Assembly (NCBI GenBank): GCA_022578965.1
Contig: MU400506.1
Location: 1 to 64,000 of the forward strand
Length of the DNA: 64,000 nt
Direction of reading: 5' to 3'
Source: Xylaria sp. FL1777
Lineage: Eukaryota; Ascomycota; Sordariomycetes; Xylariales; Xylariaceae
A model generated the notes under the pieces. It worked only from the letters and a program-made list of their open reading frames with translations. It made no database searches and had not been told where the DNA came from. A program made the translations under genes and the position numbers. Shown here piece after piece: positions 48,025 to 59,116 of this stretch (its first letter is position 1; the number at the start of each line of letters is the position of its first letter).

Positions 48025-49449
48025 TCAAGGAAGAGTCCACTCTTGGCCGTTACATGTCGCTTCAGTGGCTGCTACCAAAGCCTCGATACGTTGTGTCATC
48101 CAAAATGACCGCAGATCTTCGCCAGAGGATTGCTCTTCCTGGTATCCTAGCTTAGCGACTTGTGAAGTTTTGCAAGTCCGACCCCTGAGGGAAAACTGTA
48201 CGCAATCTGAATAAGCTTCACATATCTGAAAACACTCTTCGAACGAAGCGTCATTGGACGCTATATCTGGCGAAAGGTTATCCCAGTCCTTCGCTACCGA
48301 TGACATCAAGGGCATGATCAAGTGACGATATATATCTCCGTTTCTCGGAAAGCCAGGGTGCTGAAGGTCTTGTCAACGAACTGCCCATCTAGACAGACAG
48401 ATAAATGCTTCACCTACCGTCGACTTCCAGAACTGTTCGAACTCGTGATATGCAGCGATTTCATAGGGTCTCATGTGGTGATATGTGGTTGCATAGTAGC
48501 ACCAAAAGGGATGGCCGGTCGGCCACGAGTATTGAAAGTCAATAGTGGCGGGGTTGTTGGATTCCAATGTTGGCTTGGCCGGGGAAAGACTAATGTTAGC
48601 ATCAGCCATGAGCTGCGCAAGAATTGCATCACCAGCCCACTGGCTGATAGTGAAGTCGTTGTAGAACTTTTCATTCGTTGTGTATCGCTCTACGAGGATT
48701 CGCATCGCAGGATTGGAAATAAGGAAACCTGCACCCCCATATGCGAAGACGAGATCGCCGAGAGACATCTGACGACCTATATAGAGTGGCCGAGTAGAGT
48801 CAAAGTGTGACAGCCAGGCCACAAGGCTATCCCAGAAGACATATGTATCGCATTCGATGAACATGTACCACGGACTCGAGGGATCTTGTTCGAAAACTTT
48901 CTTGGCAAGGGGCAGAAACTTCCACTTGTCTAATTTCCAGGGTGGTGAATTACGACCGCTGGCGGTGTTATCAACTTGGCTCCAGTCTGCAAGCTCTTCA
49001 GCTGAGAACCCATCCGGTCCATGCTCCTGAAGCCGTCGGTAATAGTGGAAGTCAGGATGATGGGCTAACAGATCGGGGTCAATGTCATCAAGGGCATTAG
49101 CGACTTGGTGACCAGCGTAAGTCTCTTCCCAATCCGACCATATACCGTAATGTGGTAGACATGATAATGTTGTGGTTAGATGAGGGTTTAACTTCCGACG
49201 TAGTTCATTGGACCCTGTTCTGATGACGACGAAGATGTCCTGCAGCCGATTAATTGGCACACAAGGTCTTTCCCCGAGCTTTTCGTGACTGTAATATTGT
49301 TTTATCGTTTCAACTCGTTTCCAAATGTCGCCCGGTTCGGAGAGAAAGCAAAGCAGGAGAGCGAGTAACGTAAAGAGCGGGACGATCCAAAGACCATTTA
49401 ATATCCGGCGACGGTTAGAGAATACCAGAGAAAAAACTGCCATTTTCAT
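48025..49449 (-). CDS. Type II membrane glycosyltransferase (GT31-like) with PAN-like tail
   Basis: Two minus-strand exons, 49449-48418 and 48360-48025, with a 57-bp intron; 455 aa. The N-terminus has a short basic stretch followed by a hydrophobic signal anchor (LWIVPLFTLLALLLCFL, about residues 20-36), typical of a Golgi type II enzyme. The luminal part carries IFVVIRTGSNELRRKL, a DxD-like site in FIECDTYVFWDSL, and YGGAGFLISNPAM, as seen in fungal GT31/beta-1,3-galactosyltransferase-like proteins. Exon 2 has DASFEECFQICEAYSDCVQF and a later Cys pair, resembling a PAN/apple module. The sugar donor and acceptor cannot be told. The start is the first of two close ATGs. The neighbours are non-coding or pseudogenes. 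Confidence 0.85.
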
Positions 49450-50440
49450 GACAAATGAGGAGGTTCCATTGAGGATTGTTCAAGTGAATAATAGACCTCG
49501 AACAAGGCGTTTCAGGGAGAGTAATAGGTGGGCAGGGCTATCTCACAAATCAACTATACTCCTCGTCAATACTTTTCTTTGCTTGTGTATATTATATGAT
49601 ACCGTGCAAATAGGATGTGATTGAGTTCAAGCAGTCGACGTAATGGGACTAAATTCTCAAGTTGCACTGCGACATGAGAATACAGGAGCAGGCTTGAGAC
49701 CCAAAAATAACAAGGCGCGTAAGGGCATCAGATTGCTACGAGAACGCTCGTTGGCTGGAATTGCCTGATATGAGACACCGTAATCATAGCCAGACACGCC
49801 TCAAGAATAGTATAGCTCATGATTTTCTGAAAGCGGCGAGCGGCTTGGACGCCACTCAGACTGCGGCCGATATAATATTCCTCTCCCTACGCTGACTCTT
49901 TTATACAATACACCATAGAAAAAGTCTACACACAGCCTTATTCTAAAAACTATAGCATCGCTTTATTTCGACATATTACCCAACACTATAATAGGTGGGA
50001 AATCAGGACCAGCTCTAACCTTGAGTTAAGCCCCAGCCTTACCTTAACCAAATAACCCCCCTACCCCTAGGTCGAGCCGGGCTTTTTGTAACGAAGCTGC
50101 GTTTAGATTTTTGTGTAGCGCTTTATATTGATTCCATGCCGCCAGAGCTCAAGGAACCGCCCCCGTGCTCTGACGACCAATAGCAAGTCTCTACAGGCGA
50201 GAGAGGAATAAATGGCACCATGTACTGACCCTTCATTGGGCTCGCATGGATAGACAGACTTGACAGCTACGTTGATTTAAACTTCGTTCAGGCGTAGAGA
50301 CTTCCAACTAAAAAGGGGTTAGGGTGTTCTGTGCAGTTAGGTATATTATAGACAATGATTATCAGATTTCAAAAAACTTCCATTTTCCATATCCTATCAT
50401 ATCATTGTTTATCCACTGCATATCGAAACTTTAGTTTACA
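49450..50440. other. Intergenic, no gene seen
   Basis: About 1 kb holding the upstream region of the glycosyltransferase (minus) and of the ORF at 50441 (plus). No clear signals. Confidence 0.5.
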
Positions 50441-50740
50441 ATGTCAATCGCTACATTACCTTCATCATGGAGCCCGCCGACAACTTGTTTCTTGTCAACG
50501 GATATCTACATCGTGATCACATCTGTTACCACTACGGCATCTGGAACCGTGAGTGTTGGTGATGAGTATTGGTATGGTGTTGGATCTACAGCCCCTTCTG
50601 GAGATTGTATTCCCCCTTCATATTCAACATCTTCTCCGTACTATGCACAAAGCTGTCCGCCACAGTACCGAGAGGCTTTAGCTTCCAAGACGGCAATCTC
50701 AGACCAAGTAGCCTCGGCAATACTCTGTTGCCCTGGGTAG
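50441..50740 (+). pseudogene. Truncated fungal Cys/Ser/Thr-rich protein gene
   Basis: An ATG ORF of 99 codons: a TLPSSWSPPTTCFLSTDIYI start, a GDEYWYGVGSTAPSGDCIPP segment and PYYAQSCPPQYREA, ending at ILCCPG and a stop. This pattern resembles the N-terminal part of a fungal protein family with a CCPSGYxC element. Here the frame stops exactly at CCPG. Shifting by one base would give VGYQ followed by TGA where a Cys codon is expected. The rest of the family sequence is not visible downstream. I therefore call it a truncated or decayed gene, although a short functional version cannot be excluded. There is no signal peptide. Confidence 0.55.
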
Positions 50741-50749
50741 GATATCAAT

Positions 50750-52484
50750 GACTATAGGGGCAGGCCTGTATAGGGGTAGTGAACAAGACAGCCCAAATGT
50801 GGGGAACTCCAACTGGAGGAGGCCAGTGGCTTTTTGAGTAGGTATCCCGAACCTCTTCTGATGATGTCGATGGGGCTCTGGGAAGGCTCTGGGCGAGCTC
50901 TGTGATTGATCCCAAGATAAGGCGTGTGATAAACTCTGCATATTGGCTAGATAGGTTCATGTATGTGACTGTTCTGATCACTCCACCCCATTGGCGCTTA
51001 GGAGAGCCAATCCCGCGCCATCTGGTGGTGAGATTGGACAACTATCCACCTGCTTATTGTTGGAGAAAGTTTCCCTTTTCCTTTTAGTTCTTAGGTGAAC
51101 TTGAAGACATCTAAAGAAACAATGCTGCAGGGCTTGCCGAATTTAAACCCGGCAGAAAGAAAACATATAATTGCTCCTAGAAGTGGCTATAGGGGGGATG
51201 AATGAGCCACTGGGACTTAATCGCCTGAGGGGAAGCAGCTCGTATTACCATATTGTCTATGTATGCAAGTTTGGCAGATTGTGTACCCTTTATAGGCAAG
51301 ATTTGATCGATCTTGTGCAATAGGATACTTCGTGAGATGTAAGAAACTTCTTTCGTATCCCCGGCCGGGGAAGCATGGCCATTAGCTAAGTGTTTTTTTT
51401 TGTGGTCAAGATATACCTGATCTCCATTATATATACCTTAGCATAGAATCTGTGGTATCTTCTCCGAGCAACCCAAACATCAATAGCGGGCTCATTCGTA
51501 CCACACGGATTGATAGGTATGCCGAATGATGTGCTCGACGGAAATAGACCGACGTACAGTGATTATACGAGCAACTGTCTTAAGAGTGCGCGAACTATAC
51601 ACATCTAGGCTAAGTCATCGTACGACAACGTCCCATCAAAGAGGATCAGGGCGTAGAGCTTAAAGGGAAGAAATGTAGTGGCTGACGACCTTTGCTGTGA
51701 GGCGAGACTACCCAGAACAAACCTGAAGTCTGGGACGCGAAAATGCCCCTATCACAAGTCACTCACTCACTCACTCACTCACTCACTCACTCACTCACTC
51801 ATTTACTCATTCACTCGTTACCTCAACTAATAAGAGTTTCGGAGAAATGGAAACGTAACATCAACGAATGAAGAGGATGAGAAAACTGGAACTGGCACGC
51901 AGAGAAATTCACGAAGATGAAGGAAAAGCGAGCTTTGCCCTACCTAAAGCTCGGTGACTTTAGGCTCTTTCGTAGGCTTGGAAAAAGAGTTGTGCGGAGA
52001 AAACAAGGAGAACAGAACGGTCGAACAAGACAACTTGGAAAGGAGTTCTAATTTGAGGGGGATTGTGTACGGTCCATGCTATCAGAAACGATGTCCGGGC
52101 ATCAATGATATGCCATCCTGGTCCAACAACCTTCTACCATAGGTATACCCCGTAACCCAGCAGTAGCTCCAGCACTTTTCCCCCCTTAGAGGTAGGAGAG
52201 GGTTTTAACCTTGTCACACGATTCTCTAGAGGCCGAACTTGGTCATGACTAAAAATATAAGACAATATGAGGCGTCTTTTGTTATTGTCTTGATATCAGC
52301 AGACACCATAGGCGTAAATATACACGGATATTACTCCACTCGCACGCAGCCGATTTGAGCGTCTCGTTGGTCGATGATCGCCGTCGCCCAGCAGCATATC
52401 AACACCCGCACACCCAATCGTCTTCTCACACATCGGATTCTCATCATCGTTCGCCATCACCGAAAACTGGTCACTCCCCCCCCC
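50750..52484. other. Gene-poor stretch with ACTC repeat
   Basis: About 1.7 kb with no recognisable gene. Frames at 50745-51041 (minus) and 50902-51087 (plus) overlap each other and look like chance. A perfect ACTC tandem lies at 51761-51800. Confidence 0.5.
51761..51816. repeat. ACTC tetranucleotide tandem repeat
   Basis: Ten perfect ACTC copies (51761-51800) followed by degenerate ATTTACTCATTCACTC copies. Confidence 0.92.
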
Positions 52485-53232
52485 TTAGTGATGGGCAGCG
52501 CCCTCCTCTTCCTCTTCCTCGACTAGCCAGTCCTCGACCTTGGCAGGTGTTGACGTGGCGGTGGCACCCTCGTTACCCTCGACCTCGACGGCCATGTTCT
52601 CGTACTCCTTCAGGCTGGTGGCGAGGTCGGCCTCCTCGGGCGACCTCGGGGGTTTGGGAGTGCTGAATGTCTGGACGTGGCCGACGCTATCTGTGTCCTT
52701 GACTGGGGCGGGCTTGTAGGCCTTGAGTTCCTTCAGGTAGAGTTCCTGGACGAAGTCGGCTGTTGGGAGAGGGAAATCGAGACGTCAGCATGTTGAAATA
52801 ACTTGACAGTTGGGGGCGGCGAGTAAGGAGAAAACAATCGAGCACTGAAACCGCTTGACTAAAGTGCAAGGCAGACGACAGCGCGGGCTTCGGCTAAAGA
52901 TCTTTTCAAAGCTCAACTTGCCCCTCGCCACATGCCATCTGCGTCTGGACCTATCGAAGGGGAGAAATCGGAAGCATCAAAGACGGGTGTAATGGGATGT
53001 GTTGAAGCTCACCTCGTCGAGAAACTGTCGGGGCAATGAATCCTCGGACAGCGTTGACCCTCGCGACCCTCGCGACAGCCGAGATGGCCGATCGAGCAGT
53101 CTGCCAGGAAGTCGGTCAGTCTTCAATCCCATCAATCTAGTCAATGCTATTTGGCGCAGCAGTCCCTATTGACTTGATACACTGTCTCTCATGTATGAAC
53201 GGACTTACCGAGACTCTTAATGATGCGAGCAT
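52485..53232 (-). CDS. atp14: Mitochondrial F1Fo-ATP synthase subunit h (Atp14)
   Basis: Small peripheral-stalk subunit of mitochondrial ATP synthase. Three minus-strand exons, 53232-53209 (eight codons), 53100-53013 and 52759-52485, with introns of 108 and 253 bp; 128 aa. The N-terminus (MLASLRVSTARSAISAVARV) is a basic, Ser/Ala-rich mitochondrial presequence. The mature start ADFVQELYLKELKAYKP is diagnostic of the family, followed by VQTFSTPKPPRSPEEADLA and a very acidic tail (VEDWLVEEEEEEG). All three junctions keep frame with GTAAGT/GTGAGC donors. Because the exons are small, the gene is easy to miss in an ORF search. Confidence 0.93.
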
Positions 53233-54184
53233 GTTGTCGGTCTGCTGGATGAAGATGGCCCAATTGGGGGATGGTTTGGGAATCGTGATGTCGATGATAA
53301 GTGGTTGGAGGATTGCGTTGATTTTTCGGGGTTGATCGCGGCGGCGTTTGGCGAGGGTCCAATCAGATCCATTCAATGGTAGAGAGCTTGGACCACTCCA
53401 GACCCTCTATGCAAGTTGCCACTCTAGTGTATCGGTTACAGCATTCTTATACTACTTAGATAAATATCGTAAGTATCGAGGTTCTGGAACTTGGCTGTTG
53501 TGGGGTAAGTCTACGCAGTAAATCCAAGTATATCAAGAAATGCTAGACCAATCGCAGTTTCACGGCATACATAGTAAAGACGCAATGGGTGTTATTTCTT
53601 CTATTTCTAGCTGTACCCTTCCATCGAGTATGCTCTTTTCCACATATGGGAGGAGCCGCCTCTGAGACTCAAGAGGTAAAGCTTGGATGCTTCTCGTACT
53701 TGTACAGGATTGATTGTATGAGAAAATTTGGTATCACCGATAAAAGCCTGTGCATGTAAAATAACCCTCCTGAAGCACAAGTGAGTAACGCCGCCTACCC
53801 GGACTGCCGTAAAACCAGAGGCTTATGACCAGATCCAACTTTCTTCGTGGTATATGCTCCATGACCATCGTGCTGAACTTCGCCTTAGTTAGCAGCATGT
53901 AAGTAAGGCACTCCCCTACCAATTATCCCTTAATGTCATAAAATACAGTAACAAAGTCGTGATCTGTCGGAAAACTTCGGGATTATTGTTAAACTCGGTT
54001 GTAAAAGATCGGGCTCGAAGTATTTGCGCATCGCATCGAGACAAATACCCATCCACCCGAGTTGATAGTAACACGGGAACTGTGTGGCCAACTACATGTT
54101 CATCCTTGCGTTGGACGTCCTCAATTAGAATGTGCTTGTTTATCTCCGTGTCCCCTGATGCTGTCATATCTTATTAGCATTGGA
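53233..54184. other. Intergenic, atp14 promoter side
   Basis: About 950 bp between the atp14 start and the cyclin stop, both on the minus strand. An 83-codon minus-strand frame at 53916-54167 is open but unrecognised and more likely lies in the cyclin 3' UTR. Confidence 0.45.
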
Positions 54185-55744
54185 TTATTCATGGACTTCG
54201 CCTTCGTCGTCAGAACTAAGGCGTTGCCGCTTCTCTTCTCGGGTTTCAGATGTAATTGAATCGATTCCTTTCCGTTTAGACGGTGAAGACAAGCCCTCTC
54301 CATTTGTGCTTGGGTGGACGGTCAGAGTATTCGCGGCTTCTTTCAGGACGGCATCAGAATCGCCCGGGGCAGCTTGAGATGCCGATTCAGCTGCGGCTGT
54401 ATCAATCTCACGTTGTGCCGTGTCCTCGTCTACTCCATTTACTCTGACCCTAGGGCTCTGCGTAGCGCGGTCTGTCCCCGGTGATGCATTATTACTTGAG
54501 CTAGGATCGTCGCCCCGGCGTCTGGTGTTCTCTAAGTTGAAGTTGGGGGATCCGCTATAAGGATTCTCGGACTTGCGGAGTGGGTTCTCAATATAGAATT
54601 CTTTCAGTACCTCGATTGCTTTGACGCAGTAATCTTGATTCGCGGCTAATGCCTTCCACCACGGTTCTCCATTCTGATCATCTACCCGTTCTCCTGTAAA
54701 AGTACTCGCGAAAAATATAGATGCAATGGCTATGTCACGTGCCTCCATCAGAAGGGGTAGCACTGTCAGGCAAGAGTCGTTGCAGAACGCCCAAGCCGCA
54801 TGTCGTAGGTTTTTATTATGAATGAGGCCAACCTGGCCGAGGAATTCGTAGAGTTTGAAATGCGGATTGTCGATCATGACGTCAAAAGTGAGGCACTCAA
54901 GCATTACTTCCTCATACATAAGGATACTATCGCGCCATCGCCAGTATTCTTTTGATTGTTCATCGACGATGAGCTTGGGGTTCTTTTGGGCAACCTTTGC
55001 TACGGCAATAATGATGTCTTTCGTTTTTCGGCAATTTTCTTCTGTCTTGTTGGCTAGGAAGAGGGAGGTAGCAGCAATATTCTATACGAGACTCGGCAGT
55101 TAGCAATGATCGTCGAAACGACAAAAAATAATTCGTGGCATTTGTGCGAGCAAATACACATAGTGAGTCGTATCCGAAAAGTATGCCAAGAAAGGCCATG
55201 AACAAAAGATAGAGAGGTCTTAGATAGGACTTACATAGTGATGTATCCCCCCTGGTTTTTCTTCGACCATACTACGTCTCATATAAAACCGATGGAAGAA
55301 CACACCGGCAACGTAAAGGGTGATCTGGGGGAGCTCCAAGAGGATGCCGGCTTGATAGATGAAGTTAACACCTTTGGCTCGCCGTAATCTTTCCTCGGCA
55401 GGCGGGAGCCCTTCCAGGATGCTCGGACTGCTGAGGACCTCCTCCTGCGTGAAGAACCATTGATTTGCCATGGTGAGAGGCGTTGTGGGCGCTGAGGACG
55501 AGGGTGACGGCGCGCTTCGTCGTGAGTGGGGTCTGGGAGGCGAGGTGCGGGATGAAAGCGTGGGAGGTGATGGAACGGGAGGCGGAACGTCGCGCCGGCG
55601 CGAGGGCGACTTGGAGGAGGCGGAGGCAGAGGCAGAAGCAGAGGTAGGGCCGGAGATAGAGTCCGGGCGGCTGGTGGTGGGAGGCACAATGGGCGGCTGG
55701 TAACCCTCGCGAGGCGGAGGTCGATATCGATCAATACTCGCCAT
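54185..55744 (-). CDS. Transcriptional-type cyclin (cyclin K/T, Pch1/Ctk2-like)
   Basis: Regulatory cyclin of an RNA polymerase II C-terminal-domain kinase. Minus-strand coding blocks are 55744-55235 and about 55081-54185. Block 1 has a Pro/Ser-rich N-terminus, then the cyclin box (QWFFTQEEVLSSPSILEG, RAKGVNFIYQAGILLELPQI, VFFHRFYMRRSMVEE, GIHHY). Block 2 continues it (NIAATSLFLANKTEENCRK, KEYWRWRDSILMYEEVMLE) and ends in a basic Ser/Glu-rich tail with SPSKRKG and EEKRQR. The two blocks adjoin perfectly at HHY/NIAAT. With the only usable donor (55234) and the only nearby AG (55083), however, the join is one base out of frame. Either this sequence carries an indel, splicing is non-canonical, or the allele is broken. 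Whether the kinase partner is Cdk9-like or CTDK-I-like cannot be told. Confidence 0.85.
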
Positions 55745-57491
55745 CGCGTTGGCCTAAGCCAAGCACCCAGCAGTTGGTTCGGATTTAGTGAGCAGGCGCG
55801 CGACAAGGGCTGTACGGCTGTACGACTGTACGACTGCCAGCCCGCCAATGCCAACTAGAGCTTAATCAGAGTGGAGCGCAAAGGTCCGTGTCGATGCAGT
55901 CATGTCAGTGATCATTGCTGACGAGGCTAGTAAGTGGGTGCGTCGAAGCCACCTGGAGCCATCCCTTGCTGTTGTGCGTCGGCGGGTTGTAAAGGAGACG
56001 GAGGGGCTGGTTGTCCGGGCTGGTACGCACTTAGACTAAGAATTGGCCCGTGTGAATGATGTTCCTGGTTCTTAGTTGTGCGGTTGAGAAGCCGCAATCG
56101 TAGCATGCCTACCTTCTTTGATCTTTATCGGGGACTCTGATTGGATATTGACACGCCATGGTGTGGGTCACCTATATATAGGTACGGTATATATATAAGA
56201 GTTGAGTACCTAGGTATACTACCTACCGTAGCTGGCCCAATTATTTAGGTACTTTGTTTGATTCTTATTAACCTCTCCCTGCATCTGGCTGGCACCAAAT
56301 TCATACCTACTGAGACAATAATTTTGTTGTGCATAGTGTTTACTCTTAATCTCCGCCTAGGGCTGGGCCTTGTTTGTTTGCTTCTCAATTTTGAATTGCC
56401 CTAGGATCGGCAAAGTTGATGGCCGTTTTGTACCTATTCATGGCTACACTGAGAGTTTGCCAGCGCTGCCGCGGACATCTATGGTCGAAAGCTAAAGACA
56501 AAGCTTCTAGGGAGGGAATGCGCGTTTGCTTTTTTATAGTAGTCTAGCCACCAAGATTCAAATTATATAATCACGGGCTTTTGCCGGAGACGATGACCCT
56601 AGCCAGATAGCTTCTTAACATTATCTTTCAAAGTGCTTTCGACATGAGTTTTTGCACGAGGGATTCTGCTCTGGAGTAGCGAGGCGTGTACCATGTTTCG
56701 ACATGATATATTCATTTAAGAAGCCTCAGTGGCCGTGTTTTAGGGAGAAGAGTCCTTCGGTTTCCTGGGAACATTAGGGCTGCTGCCACGACAGATTTTG
56801 GTGTATATTACATACGTCTGGCTTGTGATGTTTATATCGTTGGTCTTGCAGGTGAGTTTGTCATGGTCCTAATTACAAGGCTACAGAGCCTTTTCAAAAA
56901 TGCCTGAATAAAGTTGATGCAATAGTCGTAGGTTCTGGAAGTAAAGTGTTGTACAGTCAAAGCTTATTCCGAGGATACCTTAACGAACAGCATCGCGAGA
57001 GATAACTAACATGTCGATGTACATTTGCAGTACTACAGAGGAATAAAGCCAGTGATAATCCCCCACTTTCCTCAAAAACAGGTTGAAACACATCTCGACC
57101 GCTACTTCATTGTACATAGCTTACGCATAAGTGTAATCCCATGGTCACCTGCACACGAGCCGAGTAAAAGGCAAAAGCGGTAAGGACACTGAATATGATT
57201 ATCTGCGCAGTGCAAACTTGATAACTCAGGGTAAAACCATCGATCTGGCATATTACGGCCCTCCGTATGAGGGTATTAGACCGTCTCTCGCGAGATTTTA
57301 GGGACATAAAATGTTCATTGCTCAAAGAAAGAGGTCATTTGACAGACAGATGGACTGATAGTTTGGCATAGTGTCTCATGCCTTTCATAATAAGGACTTC
57401 TAGCGGAAATAGACGGGCTATCTCAGTTCTCTCTGCGGGGTATCAGGTATATTCAGCAAATTAATCGGCATCTATAGTATAACAATCATCC
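55745..57491. other. Intergenic, no gene seen
   Basis: About 1.75 kb between two minus-strand genes. It contains a TATATATAGGTA / GAGTACCTAGGTATACTACCTACC tract at about 56171-56230. The minus frame at 57107-57325 is featureless. Confidence 0.5.
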
Positions 57492-59116
57492 TTAAACACC
57501 CTCGCCATCGTTTCTACCCCATAAGTTTACTCTCCTGTCGTGTCCTCCGCTAACTATCCATTTACCGTCCCTGCTGATATCCACGGAGGCGACCGGTCCA
57601 GTGTGGCCCTCCAAAGTCTGTACCAACGACCAGTCATCCGCAGAGAAGATGTTAACTTTACGATCGAAGCCACTGGAGACGAAGAAGGTGCTTGACTTCT
57701 TGGGTAGTTGATTCCCATTTTCGTCAGTGCTAGGAGGCGTTCCTAATAACGGATCATCTGATCCCTTAAACCACCTGAGATCGGAGACAGCGCTGCTGTG
57801 CGCGCCGATACCGCCCGTTCTTTGCACTTTCCTGACGTCCCAGCACTTGATCCAACCATCTGCTGATCCTGTTAATACCCGGTGGCCGTCAGAGCCCCAG
57901 TCAATTCCGTGAATAGGCTTTATGTGGCCATCGAGATGTCCATCAAGAATCATCACTGTTCTTCCGGACCTTAGATCCCATATTCTCCCAATGCTGTCCA
58001 TCCCTCCACTAGCGAGCAGAGAACCATCGGTGTTGTGGCTGATTGCGAAAACGCCTCGGGAATGTCCTTCTTGAAGAAGTAGTTCTGTGCTTTTTTCGAC
58101 ATCCCATAACTTCCAGGTGGTGTCGTCAGAGGCTGTAGCAAGGTATCGGCCGGATGGGTGGAATTCAACCCTGACCACGCGCTGACCGTGGCCTTCTAAG
58201 GTAGACAGTGGGGTATCTTGTGATAAAGACCATAAGTTGACCTGCCCTTCTGCGCCTCCGGAAGCTAGATTGACAGTGTTTGGGGATACATTACACTCGG
58301 GTAGCGTTGCCCCGGGAAACCAAGATATGCCGCCCACCCGGTTGATGTGACCTCGTAGTGTCATCTTCTCCTTCAATGAGGGAATCTCGATCAGTTTGAT
58401 CGAGCCACCCCAATTTCCCGCGGCGACTATCTCCCCATTCGGTGATATCCTTGTCATACTCACGTTTCTGTCCCCGGCCGTCTGACTGCCCTGGAGCTCG
58501 AAGCCTTGTAATTGTTCCTTGACTTGTTTGCGAAATTTAACATGGGTGCGCAGTGGTATGGACGCCTCTTGCTTCTCAAAGGTTATCCTCCGCTTAGCTC
58601 TCGGTAATGAATATCGCGCAATCTCTTGCCGTGCCCGGAGAAGCTCTGGACTACCATTCGTGTAGAACTCCTCTTCCTGGTCTGCCTGGTCATCTTCCGT
58701 CGCGTCTTCCATGGCAATGTCTGTAGCCTCCGTGGCTCCCTGTTCCGTCTGCAGGTTCAATAGTAGTCCTCTTAATCGGTCACGGCGATCCGCAGGTCCT
58801 TCGCCGAAAAGCGTGATAGGCTCGCCGAGTTCTCGGAGTCTTGCGCGCACTCGGCCATCGTCTGTAGGCACGGCAATGTTGGCTGCCATCCTCTTGCGCT
58901 CGAATTGCGAAAGGATGGCCGAGGCTTTTTCGGGCGCGATGCCCGCTGACGCCGCGGGCATGTCATAGTTGTAATCTGTAGGCAGCTCATCGAGACTCAT
59001 GCCGTGATCCTGTGCGGCGAGGCTGTCTGTCAGTTACGCGTTCAAATAACACTATCGTGGGAATCGCATACTTCATCGGCCTCCTCCACATACGCCTGGC
59101 GCGCCGGGTGCATCAT
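57492..59116 (-). CDS. prp4: U4/U6 snRNP component Prp4 (WD40)
   Basis: Splicing factor of the U4/U6 di-snRNP and tri-snRNP, acting in the nucleus. Two minus-strand exons, 59116-59072 (15 codons, MMHPARQAYVEEADE) and 59009-57492, with a 62-bp intron; 520 aa. The short first exon matches the expected fungal N-terminus and joins in frame to DHGMSLDELPTDYNY. The Prp4 N-terminal SFM motif is about residues 68-85 (VRARLRELGEPITLFGEG). WD40 repeats run from about residue 231 to the end (LRGHINRVGGISWFP, LASGGAEGQVNLWSL, LATASDDTTWKLWDV, LASGGMDSIGRIWDL, VLTGSADGWIKCWDV, IVSGGHDRRVNLWG), followed by a short acidic end. If exon 1 were ignored, the ATG at 59000 would lose 18 residues. Confidence 0.95.

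Noticed and set aside
50745..51087. Overlapping open frames on both strands
   Set aside because: Mutually overlapping, short, no domain features; probably chance in this gene-poor stretch.
51761..51816. ACTC array considered as a CRISPR-like or centromeric repeat
   Set aside because: The unit is 4 bp with no spacers; it is a simple microsatellite.
53916..54167. 83-codon minus-strand ATG frame just after the cyclin stop
   Set aside because: No recognisable family and only 17 bp from the cyclin stop; more likely 3' UTR.
55160..55218. A 59-nt internal exon in the cyclin intron that would restore frame
   Set aside because: It would need a 16-bp intron before it and would insert 20 residues into the conserved cyclin box helix.
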